Positions 33,754-39,736 of a stretch of 39,736 nt of DNA are shown here, in pieces (positions within the stretch are counted from its first letter, which is position 1; each line of letters begins with the position of its first letter). The position numbers and the translations under genes are program-made. The notes under the pieces were generated by a model that saw nothing but the letters and a program-made list of their open reading frames with translations, ran no database searches and was not told where the DNA came from. The DNA lies in contig DIHE01000126.1 in NCBI GenBank assembly GCA_002420005.1, forward strand, positions 1 through 39,736, in the 5' to 3' direction. The stretch is from Holophagales bacterium UBA5704. Lineage in GTDB: Bacteria > Acidobacteriota > Thermoanaerobaculia > Multivoradales > UBA5704.

Positions 33754-34412
33754 GGCAGGATGCCTCCGGGTCGGGCGGCGGCGGACGGGAGATGGGACAG
33801 ATCGACCACCGAGACCGCCGCGGCGAGCCGTGCCCGCACTTTCTCCGGCAGAGCCGGCAGGTCGCCGTCGCCGAAGTAGCTGAGTGCTTTCAGGCTGAGG
33901 AGGGGATTGAAAGCCCCGCCGTACACGGCGCCGGCCGCGGCCAGGGCGGCGGGCAGCTCGATCCCTTCCTCCAGAAGCCGGAAGAGGTCGAAGTAATCCT
34001 TGGACTCGGCCCGGTCCTGCACCACCTTGACCTTGGTGGCCGCCAGATCGAGCAAGGAGGCGATGGGGAGACCGTTGCCGCTCGCCACGTCAGGGTCCTC
34101 GACGCGCCGCAGGGGGAGGCCGCCGAAAAACGACACCTTCGTCGCACCCGCGGGCCGCTCGACCCGCGAGACCAGAGTGTTGGGAGCCGACTGGAGCCGG
34201 ATGCTCCCCGCGAGGAAGGCCACCTCTCGCTCGATCTCATCCGGATGGAAAGGCCGGTTGGAGAAGAGATCGAAGTCCTCGGAAAGCCGGTGGCCGAGCC
34301 GGAGGGTCAGAGCGGTGCCGCCATAGAGGACGAATCCCGAGGGGACCTCGGACAGCTCAGGCCAGAGGTTCTTCTGCGCGGGGGGAAGCTGGTCGAGGCG
34401 GGGCTCCAGCAT
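33750..34412 (-). CDS. AbiEii/AbiGii-like nucleotidyltransferase
   Basis: A 220-residue protein with the nucleotidyltransferase signature FVLYGGTALTLRLGHRLSED followed by FDLFSN, the GG[ST]A...D.D arrangement of AbiEii toxins (polymerase-beta-like fold). Later comes GLPIASLLDLAATKVKVVQD and RAESKDYFDLFRLLEEG, also typical of the family. AbiEii proteins are the toxin of type IV toxin-antitoxin or abortive-infection systems, modifying RNA with NTPs. I chose ATG 34412 (MLEPRLDQLPPAQKNLWPEL) over a GTG eight codons upstream. It precedes its small partner, the reverse of the usual antitoxin-first order, and lies 48 bp after the NRAMP-related gene. Confidence 0.82.
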   Translation of the reverse strand: MLEPRLDQLPPAQKNLWPELSEVPSGFVLYGGTALTLRLGHRLSEDFDLFSNRPFHPDEIEREVAFLAGSIRLQSAPNTLVSRVERPAGATKVSFFGGLPLRRVEDPDVASGNGLPIASLLDLAATKVKVVQDRAESKDYFDLFRLLEEGIELPAALAAAGAVYGGAFNPLLSLKALSYFGDGDLPALPEKVRARLAAAVSVVDLSHLPSAAARPGGILP

Positions 34413-34460
34413 GGAACCGTTATACCACCTCAGCACCCGCCCCGCTGTCGCCGCCGCGCC

Positions 34461-35699
34461 TCAGATCACCCCGAGCCACCCCAGCACCGTCAGCACGATC
34501 AGCGCGAGCGACAGCAGGCTGACGACGATCGCGATGCCCCAGGCGAGGACGTTGTGGAGGGGGGAGTTGACGTGCTCGCCCATCAGCTCGCGATCGTTGA
34601 CCAAGCGCAGGATGGCGAACAGCTCGATGGGGAGGAGGAGGCCGTTGAGGACGTAGACGCCGATCAGGACCTGGATGAGCGGCAAGCCGGGGATGAGCGC
34701 GACGCCCGCGCCGAGCACGATCAGGCCGGTGAACAGCCCCATGAAGACCGGCGCTTCGTCCCAGGAGCGCGAGACGCCCCTCTCCACCCCGACCGCCTCG
34801 CTGATCATGTAGGTCGTCGCCACCGGCAGCACCCCGGCCGCCAGCAGGGAGGCGCCGAGGAGCCCCAGGGCGAACAGCTCGTGCGCCCAGCGGCCGGCGA
34901 TCGGCTCCAGGGCGCGCGCCGCGTCCGCCGCGGTGTCCACGGTGATGCCGCGCGGAAAGAGGGTGGCCGCGGTGGCGATCACGATGAAGGCGGCGACGAG
35001 GCCGGCGAACAGGGTGCCGGCGATCACGTCGAAGCGCGTGTAGCGGTACTCGGCCGGCGTCACGCCCTTCTCCACCACCGACGACTGGATGTAGAGCTGC
35101 ATGTAGGGGGAGATGGTGGTGCCGATGAGGGCGATCAGCACGTAGAGATAGCCCACCTCGGGCCGGACGTGCGGCACGACGGTCTGCCGCAGCACATCGC
35201 CCCAGTCCGGCCGCGCCAGGAACGCGGCGCCGATGTAGGCGAGGAAGGCGAAGGAGAGGATGAGGAAGATCCGTTCCACCCAGCCGTAGGTTCCGCGGGT
35301 GATCAACAGCCAGACCAGCACGGCGGCGAGCGGCACGGCGATGTAGCGGCTGACGCCGAACAACTCGGCCGCCGCCGCGATACCGATGAACTCGGAGACG
35401 ATGATCCCCGCGTTCGCCACCAGCAGGGTGAAGAGGATGAAGGCGGTGGCGCGCAGCGAGAAGCTCTCGCGGACCAGATCCGAGAACCCCTTGCCGGTGA
35501 CCGCGCCCATCCGCGCGCTCATCTCCTGGACCACGCCGACGCAGAGGGTCACCAGGACCAGCGCCCAAAGCAGACCATAGCCGTACGACGCCCCCGCCGA
35601 GGCATAGGTGGCGATGCCGCCGGCGTCGTTGCCCGCGGCGGCGGCGAGCAGGCCGGGGCCGAGAGCGCGCAGGTAGGGCCAGACGCGCCGGCTCTTCAT
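34461..35699 (-). CDS. NRAMP-related divalent metal transporter
   Basis: A 412-residue inner-membrane protein with about 11 hydrophobic segments, of the NRAMP (SLC11) fold. The metal-site helices are altered. TM1 reads AGNDAGGIATY at 22-32, keeping Asp25 but lacking the Pro and Asn of DPGN. TM6 reads GTTISPYMQ at 193-201, where classical Mn/Fe transporters have MPH, so the coordinating Met is Ser197. Loss of this Met is a feature of NRAMP-related Mg2+ transporters, which makes Mg2+ or Mn2+ import plausible. The ATG has GGAGGGGGC directly upstream. It is encoded 10 bp after a protein with MgtE-type N and CBS domains, which supports a magnesium-linked role. Confidence 0.85.
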   Translation of the reverse strand: MKSRRVWPYLRALGPGLLAAAAGNDAGGIATYASAGASYGYGLLWALVLVTLCVGVVQEMSARMGAVTGKGFSDLVRESFSLRATAFILFTLLVANAGIIVSEFIGIAAAAELFGVSRYIAVPLAAVLVWLLITRGTYGWVERIFLILSFAFLAYIGAAFLARPDWGDVLRQTVVPHVRPEVGYLYVLIALIGTTISPYMQLYIQSSVVEKGVTPAEYRYTRFDVIAGTLFAGLVAAFIVIATAATLFPRGITVDTAADAARALEPIAGRWAHELFALGLLGASLLAAGVLPVATTYMISEAVGVERGVSRSWDEAPVFMGLFTGLIVLGAGVALIPGLPLIQVLIGVYVLNGLLLPIELFAILRLVNDRELMGEHVNSPLHNVLAWGIAIVVSLLSLALIVLTVLGWLGVI

Positions 35700-35709
35700 G
35701 CCCCCTCCG

Positions 35710-36954
35710 TCATGCCGCGAAGCCTCGCACGCCGCGGCGCTGCCAGACGTCGGGAAGCAGCTCGGCGAGCGCGTCGTCGACGGTCACGATGCCGATCAGA
35801 CGCCGGGTCTCCTCGTGCAGCACCGGCACGGCGAGCAGGTTGTACTCGGCCAGCACGCGCGCCGCGTCCTCGGCGCGGTCGTCGGGGCCGACGGTCGGCA
35901 CGTCCTCGTCCATCAGCTCGGAGAGGGGCGTCGCCGGGTCCGCCAGGATCAGGCTGCGCAGCCGCACGATGCCCTGCAGCAGCCCGGGATCGTCCGCCGC
36001 CACGGCGTAGACGGCGAGCAGAGGATCGGGGACCTCCTCCATGGCGCGCAGCGTCGCCAGGGCATCCCCGACGGTGGCGCTCGCCGCCACGCGCACGAAG
36101 TCGGTGGTCATGATGCGGCCCACGCTGTCCTCGTCGAACGCGAGGTGGGTCTGGACGTCGGCGGCCTCCTCGGGCTCCATGCGCGAGAGGATCTGCTCGG
36201 CCACCTCTTCGTCGAGGTCTTCGAGCACGTCGGCGGCGGCGGCCGGGGTCATCTCCTCGAGGATGTCCGCGGCGCGCTCCTGGTCCATCCCTTCAAGGAG
36301 GTCGGCGAGACGCTCGTCGCTCACCTCTTCGAGGGTCTCGGCGGCGGTCTCCTCGTCGAGCGCGGCGACGATCTCGGCGCTCTCCCGGAACGACAGCGCA
36401 TCGACGATGCGCGCGAGATCGACCGGGTTCAGCTCGGCGAGGCGGTCATAGGAGACCTTGAGCTGCACCGGAGCGGCGGAGGCGAGGTACTGGACGTCGG
36501 ACCAGTCGATGATCTGGCGCCCCACGATGTGGGTGGCGAGAGCGCGCGGCCCGAGGCGGCGCAGCAGCGCGCGGGCGCTGATGTCCACGCCGACCACCCG
36601 GAAGGCGCCCTCGACGCGGGTGAGCTGGACGTCGTTGACCCGGACGATCCGCCGGCCGGTGATGTCGATGAGCTGATGGTCGAGCACGTCGCGGCGCAAC
36701 TGCACCTCGCCGTCGCGCCGGGTGAACGGCTGGAGGTCGACGACGGAGGAGGAGAGGAGGGAGAACGCTCCGGACAGATCCTGAAGCTGGGCGGCCGGCA
36801 CGAAGAAGCGGCGACGGCCGTCGCGCACCACCAGGCCGGCGATGGGGGGATAGCGCTCCTCGCCCATGCGGACGAGCAGGTCGTCGAGCACCCCGATGGG
36901 CTCGCCGGTCCGCCCCTGGACCGGCCGATCGACGATGGATGTAAGAAACAGCAT
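35710..36954 (-). CDS. MgtE N-domain and CBS-domain protein without a membrane part
   Basis: A 414-residue cytoplasmic protein. The N-terminal 160 residues contain PRC-barrel-like strands (IGVLDDLLVRMGEERYPPIA, GLVVRDGRRRFFVPA; and DHQLIDITGRRIVRVNDVQL). Residues about 175-285 match the MgtE N domain, a superhelix of acidic repeats (LEEVSDERLADLLEGMDQER, AADILEEMTPAAAADVLEDL). Two CBS domains follow (RIMTTDFVRVAASATVGDAL; LSELMDEDVPTVGPDDRAED). In MgtE these domains sense Mg2+ and gate the channel; here the channel is missing and an NRAMP-related transporter follows. I infer a Mg2+-sensing regulator of that transporter. Start at ATG 36954, with AAGGAGG at 36960-36966; the longer frame starts in the leader. 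Confidence 0.85.
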   Translation of the reverse strand: MLFLTSIVDRPVQGRTGEPIGVLDDLLVRMGEERYPPIAGLVVRDGRRRFFVPAAQLQDLSGAFSLLSSSVVDLQPFTRRDGEVQLRRDVLDHQLIDITGRRIVRVNDVQLTRVEGAFRVVGVDISARALLRRLGPRALATHIVGRQIIDWSDVQYLASAAPVQLKVSYDRLAELNPVDLARIVDALSFRESAEIVAALDEETAAETLEEVSDERLADLLEGMDQERAADILEEMTPAAAADVLEDLDEEVAEQILSRMEPEEAADVQTHLAFDEDSVGRIMTTDFVRVAASATVGDALATLRAMEEVPDPLLAVYAVAADDPGLLQGIVRLRSLILADPATPLSELMDEDVPTVGPDDRAEDAARVLAEYNLLAVPVLHEETRRLIGIVTVDDALAELLPDVWQRRGVRGFAA

Positions 36955-36996
36955 CCCCGCCTCCTTGCCCTGCGACGTACGCACGAGGGCAGGAGA

Positions 36997-37095
36997 CGGC
37001 TCGCGGGCGGCCCGTGCTCAGAGCCGCCGGATCGGGAGCCGGTGCCTGTCCTTCGCGCGCCGGGCCGCAAGGGCTGCCGGTGCGCCTGAAGCACC
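36997..37095 (-). promoter_or_regulatory. structured leader upstream of the CBS/NRAMP operon
   Basis: The transcript from the candidate promoter would have a leader of about 215 nt. It contains a hairpin GGTGC-ttcaggc-GCACC (37079-37095) and an outer stem CGGCTC/GAGCCG (37021-37026 with 36997-37002) around an inner GGGC/GCCC stem. I compared it by eye with the M-box, yybP-ykoY and NiCo riboswitch patterns and found no match. The intergenic gap (36955-37227) contains nothing else I can name apart from the promoter. Confidence 0.4.
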
Positions 37096-37177
37096 GAAAA
37101 ACGTTCGACTAGGTCCGTCGTCCATGTAGGTTCACGTCGGTCGTTGTCAGATCCACCACCCACCACCCCGCGTCGGC

Positions 37178-37205
37178 ATCGTACCACCCGCAGGGAGGTT
37201 GTCCA
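37178..37205 (-). promoter_or_regulatory. candidate sigma-70 promoter for the CBS/NRAMP operon
   Basis: Read on the minus strand: TGGACA (37205-37200), a 16-bp spacer, then TACGAT (37183-37178). The -35 box matches consensus at 5 of 6 bases and the -10 at 4 of 6. Transcription would start near 37171, giving a 5' leader of about 215 nt before the ATG at 36954. Confidence 0.45.
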
Positions 37206-37227
37206 GCCCTTCTCGAAAGCCCCGTTG

Positions 37228-37791
37228 TCAGGGATCGATCGTCACCGGCGTCCCCACCGGCACGGCGTCGAACAGCTCCTTCATCTCCGGATCATCGAGC
37301 GCGATGCAGCCCCAGGTCCAGTCGGAGGAGGAGCCGTTGCCGTGGATGAAGATCTCTCCGCCCAGCGGGGTGTTGCCCGGCGGCACCCCTTTCCGGCGGG
37401 AGGCCTGGGCGATCCGCCGGTGGTCGGCGGCCGAGAGGACGCCCTCCGCCAGGCCGCGGTCGGCGTCCGCCTCGTTCGGGTAGTTGATCTGCAAGGAGAG
37501 GTAGAACTGGCTGTGCGGGTTCTTGAGGCAGAGGACGTACCGCCCCTCCGGCGTCCGCCGGTCCCCCTGCCGCCGCTTGGGTCCGACCGGGCTCGACCCG
37601 AGACCGATCCGATACGTCCGCACCACCTGGCCGGCCGAACGCAGCTCCAGCCGGCGCTGCGCCTTGAGCACGTGGATCTCCGGGTTGCGCAGGGGAACCG
37701 GCAGGGGAGCCCGTTCGGGCCGGAGAGCCCAGACCGCCCCCGCGGTGCCGAGGGCTGCCAGCAGCAGAAACAAGAGCGCGCGGTGCCGCAA
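37228..37791 (-). CDS. YafK-like L,D-transpeptidase (YkuD domain)
   Basis: A 187-residue membrane-anchored or exported protein. The frame is open into the tRNA gene, but that part is the tRNA read as protein (MAERFKAAVLKTVG...); I set the start at TTG 37791, after AGGGGG, giving an N-terminal hydrophobic segment RALLFLLLAALGTAGAVWAL. The YkuD domain shows TPEGRYVLCLKNPHSQFYLS, LQINYPNEADADRG and the catalytic EIFIHGNGSSSDWTWGCIAL, with the active cysteine in GC and the conserved His in IHG. The layout is like E. coli YafK/DpaA, which cuts or transfers at meso-diaminopimelate cross-links in peptidoglycan. An ATC start two codons upstream is an alternative. It lies 54 bp downstream of tRNA-Ser. 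Confidence 0.82.
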   Translation of the reverse strand: MRHRALLFLLLAALGTAGAVWALRPERAPLPVPLRNPEIHVLKAQRRLELRSAGQVVRTYRIGLGSSPVGPKRRQGDRRTPEGRYVLCLKNPHSQFYLSLQINYPNEADADRGLAEGVLSAADHRRIAQASRRKGVPPGNTPLGGEIFIHGNGSSSDWTWGCIALDDPEMKELFDAVPVGTPVTIDP

Positions 37792-37806
37792 GCTGTTGAT
37801 CCCCCT

Positions 37807-37839
37807 GTCCTTGCAGCCCTTGGTGTCCTTGTCGTCCTT
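37807..37839 (-). repeat. short 9-bp AAGGACnnn repeat, site 2
   Basis: On the plus strand GTCCTT occurs at 37807, 37825 and 37834, with GCCCTT at 37816; read on the minus strand these are AAGGAC or AAGGGC units at exact 9-bp spacing. The array fills the gap between the 3' end of tRNA-Ser and the L,D-transpeptidase start. It resembles the array at 28794-28829 in unit, period and copy number. Confidence 0.6.
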
Positions 37840-37845
37840 GGTCTT

Positions 37846-37935
37846 TGGCGGAGGGAGTGGGATTCGAACCCACGGGCCGCGTGAACGGCCGACGGTTTTC
37901 AAGACCGCTGCCTTAAACCGCTCAGCCATCCCTCC
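37846..37935 (-). tRNA. tRNA-Ser, anticodon UGA
   Basis: Read on the minus strand the gene begins GGAGGGATGGCTGAGCGGTT and ends CCCACTCCCTCCGCCA. The acceptor stem pairs GGAGGGA with TCCCTCC, followed by discriminator G and an encoded CCA. The anticodon loop is C-T-TGA-A-A between GCGGT and ACCGT, so it reads UCA and, with wobble, other UCN codons. A long variable arm (GGCCGttcacgCGGCC) confirms the class II tRNA-Ser shape, and GTTCGAATC is the T-loop. Total 90 nt including CCA. It lies 22 bp downstream of serS on the same strand, so it may be co-transcribed with the enzyme that charges it. Confidence 0.97.
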
Positions 37936-37957
37936 GGGTCGTGCGGTGCCTGCAAGC

Positions 37958-39241
37958 TTACTTGGAGGGGACGATCTTCTCCAAGCCTCCGGTCCAGGGA
38001 CGCAGGGCTTCCGGGATCACGATCGTCCCGTCCTCCTCCTGGTAGTTCTCCAGGACCGCCACCAGCGTCCGGCCGACGGCGAGGCCCGAGCCGTTGAGAG
38101 TGTGCAGGAGCTTCGTCTTGCCGCCTTCCTTGGGGCGGTAGCGCAGGTTCGCCCGGCGCGCCTGGAAGTCCTCGCAGTTGCTGCAGGAGGAGATCTCGCG
38201 GTAGGCGTCCTGCCCGGGCAGCCAGACCTCAATGTCGTGGGTCTTGGCGGCGCCGAAGCCCATGTCGCCGGTCGAGAGGGTGATCACGCGGTAGGGGAGC
38301 CCCAGGAGCTGCAGCACCTTCTCGGCGTTGCCGGTCAGCTCGGCGAGCGCGTCGTAGCTCGTCTCCTGCGCGGTGAGATGGACCAGCTCGACCTTGTTGA
38401 ACTGGTGCTGGCGGATGAGGCCGCGCACGTCCTTGCCGTAGGAGCCCGCCTCGCTGCGGAAGCAGGGGGTGTAGGCGACGTAGCGGATGGGGAGGCGCTC
38501 CTCGTCCAGGGTCTCGTCGCGGTGCAGGTTGGTCAGCGGCACCTCGGCGGTGGGTGCCAGGTAATAGTTGGTCCCTTCCAGATGGAAGAGGTCCTGCTCG
38601 AACTTGGGGAGCTGGCCGGTGCCGACCAGGCTCTCGCGGCTGACGATGAACGGCGGCAGCACCTCGGTGTAGCCATGCTCGCGGGTGTGCAGGTCGAGCA
38701 TGAAGTTGATCAGCGCCCGTTCGAGGCGGGCACCGGCGCCGAAGTAGGCGGTGAAGCGGGCGCCGGCCACTTTGGCGCCGCGCTCGAAGTCGAGGATGCC
38801 CAGCGCCGGCCCGAGGTCCCAGTGCGCCTTGGGGGCGAAGTCGAAGCGGCGCGGCGTGCCCACGGTGCGCTCGACGCGGTTGGCCGCTTCGTCCTTGCCG
38901 GCCGGTACGCTCGCGTGCGGCAGGTTGGGCAGGGTGAGCTCGATGGCGGCCATCTCGGGATCGAGGGCGGCGAGGCGGGCCTCCAGCTCTTCGATCCGCT
39001 CCTTCATCCGCCCGACGGCGGCGATCTCGGCGGAGGCGTCGCCCCCCTGCTGCTTGACCTTGCCGATGGCGCGGCTCGCTTCATTGCGCTGCCGCTTCAG
39101 CTCCTCGACCTCCACGAGGTCGGTACGCCTCTCGGCGTCGAGCCGCAGCCATTCGTCCAGCAGAGCCGGTTCCGCATTCCGCAGCGCCAGGGCCTGGCGC
39201 ACTCTCTCGGGGTCGTCGCGCAAAAGGTCTCTCGAAAGCAT
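37958..39241 (-). CDS. serS: seryl-tRNA synthetase
   Basis: A 427-residue class II synthetase that charges tRNA-Ser. The N-terminal coiled-coil arm that grips the tRNA long arm spans about residues 30-105 (KRQRNEASRAIGKVKQQGGD; RMKERIEELEARLAALDPEM). The catalytic core has motif 2, YTPCFRSEAGSYGKDVRGLI, with the ATP-binding Arg, the serine-binding segment TAEVPLTNLHRDE, and motif 3 GSGLAVGRTLVAVLENYQEE. It begins MLSRDLLRDDPERVRQALAL, the family N-terminus. The gene is followed directly by tRNA-Ser(UGA). TATACA about 15 bp upstream of its start may be a -10 box. Confidence 0.97.
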   Translation of the reverse strand: MLSRDLLRDDPERVRQALALRNAEPALLDEWLRLDAERRTDLVEVEELKRQRNEASRAIGKVKQQGGDASAEIAAVGRMKERIEELEARLAALDPEMAAIELTLPNLPHASVPAGKDEAANRVERTVGTPRRFDFAPKAHWDLGPALGILDFERGAKVAGARFTAYFGAGARLERALINFMLDLHTREHGYTEVLPPFIVSRESLVGTGQLPKFEQDLFHLEGTNYYLAPTAEVPLTNLHRDETLDEERLPIRYVAYTPCFRSEAGSYGKDVRGLIRQHQFNKVELVHLTAQETSYDALAELTGNAEKVLQLLGLPYRVITLSTGDMGFGAAKTHDIEVWLPGQDAYREISSCSNCEDFQARRANLRYRPKEGGKTKLLHTLNGSGLAVGRTLVAVLENYQEEDGTIVIPEALRPWTGGLEKIVPSK

Positions 39242-39291
39242 GATGGGGAGAGTGTATATCAGGCCCCGCTGCGGGCCGGCGATCCCCCAAC

Positions 39292-39736
39292 CTACTTCGG
39301 GGTCCCCGGAAGGAGCGAGAGGCCGGACGCCGCTCGCTCCTCAGGCGTGAGGTCGCGGCCCACGCGCCGAAGAATCTCGTCCGCGAGCTCGCGGGTCGGG
39401 CGGCAGACGCTGCATGGCCATAGGCGCGCCGTGCCGTCCCAACCGGCAGTGAGAATGGTTCGCCCATCCGGACTGAAGTCTGCACCGAAGATCGCATGCC
39501 CGCGGAGAATTTGAAGGGGGCGGCCGGTGGCTGAATCCCAAAGGCGAGCCGTCTTGTCCAGAGAACTGGAAGTGAGGACCGAACGCCCATCCGGGCTGAA
39601 GACCGCACTGAAGACCCAGCCCTCATGGCCGCGAAGGATTTGCATAGGACGGCCGGTGGCACTATCCCATAGCCGTGCCGTCTTGTCCGCACTAGCTGTG
39701 AGCACCGTGCGCTCATCCGGGCTGAAGACCGCACTG
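39292..39736 (-). CDS. WD40 repeat protein, C-terminal part only
   Basis: The frame is open to the right edge and only the C-terminus is visible, about 148 residues. It holds three WD40 repeats of 42 residues with the pattern FSPDGRTILTAGWDGTARLW and SADKTARLWDSATGRP, LQILRGH. The DNA is also strongly repeated: the 23-base segment at 39588-39610 is identical to that at 39714-39736, exactly 126 bp apart. After the last repeat the tail PCSVCRPTRELADEILRRVG and LTPEERAASG is of the type that ends many large bacterial WD40 proteins with kinase, caspase-like or STAND N-termini. The N-terminal domain lies outside the window, so function cannot be given. Confidence 0.88.
   Translation of the reverse strand, partial: SAVFSPDERTVLTASADKTARLWDSATGRPMQILRGHEGWVFSAVFSPDGRSVLTSSSLDKTARLWDSATGRPLQILRGHAIFGADFSPDGRTILTAGWDGTARLWPCSVCRPTRELADEILRRVGRDLTPEERAASGLSLLPGTPK

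Noticed and set aside
36955..37205. M-box, yybP-ykoY or NiCo riboswitch in the CBS/NRAMP leader
   Set aside because: None of the conserved segments that I know for these classes could be found by eye; only generic stems are present.
37792..37929. An N-terminal extension of the L,D-transpeptidase
   Set aside because: The extra residues are the tRNA-Ser gene and the 9-bp repeat read as protein.

Overview
The window is about 39.7 kb of high-GC bacterial chromosome (roughly two thirds G+C). It is densely packed, with many 1-4 bp gene overlaps and frequent GTG/TTG starts. The mix of genes (2-oxoacid:ferredoxin oxidoreductase, purSQLF, HemF, an Omp85-like envelope protein, TPR and WD40 repeat proteins, lipoproteins with lipoboxes) points to a Gram-negative organism. 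An acidobacterial lineage is my best guess, but this is inference from gene style and not a marker-based placement. No phage, insertion sequence or CRISPR array is visible.

Layout. 1-1077: the start of a secreted protein running off the left edge, a frameshifted remnant of a Fis-type DNA-binding domain, and an intergenic array of about 11 units of 21 bp (array A). 1078-3533: korA-korB, in which the beta subunit carries the gamma domain as a C-terminal fusion. 3535-7394 (minus): a complete potABCD polyamine ABC importer. 7463-9397: an ion-transporter-superfamily Na+/H+ antiporter-like protein and an unrecognised partner. 9414-9729: a second, different 21-bp array of 15 units (array B). 9795-20730 (minus): a long co-directional run made of metallo-beta-lactamase-fold phosphodiesterase, WalJ-like hydrolase, purS, purQ, purL, purF, DUF5678-like protein, retropepsin-like protein, hemF, and a 972-residue nuclease-STAND-TPR protein that looks like an Avs-type antiphage sensor. 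20812-24960 (minus): TPR lipoprotein, periplasmic CsgG-like protein, and a large metalloprotease/beta-propeller/Omp85-like barrel protein. 25194-30936 (plus): dprA, topA, a DUF547 protein, an ImmA/IrrE-type metallopeptidase and a short, possibly truncated partner. 30941-36954 (minus): an MgtE-N/CBS protein, an NRAMP-related metal transporter, an AbiEii-like nucleotidyltransferase with a small partner, and hrpB. 37228-39241 (minus): serS, tRNA-Ser(UGA) and a YafK-like L,D-transpeptidase. The right edge holds the C-terminus of a WD40 repeat protein.

How the genes fit together. Housekeeping operons (purine synthesis, serine charging, DNA topology, haem synthesis) are interleaved with likely defence or conflict genes. 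The nuclease-STAND-TPR gene is coupled to hemF, the AbiEii-like pair is coupled to hrpB, and the ImmA-type peptidase follows topA and the DUF547 gene. The CBS/MgtE-N protein and the NRAMP-related transporter probably form a Mg2+ or Mn2+ uptake pair behind a long structured leader.

The strongest leads for something undescribed are the two 21-bp intergenic arrays, the nuclease-STAND-TPR protein with near-identical 138-bp TPR-coding repeats, and the three-gene envelope operon.
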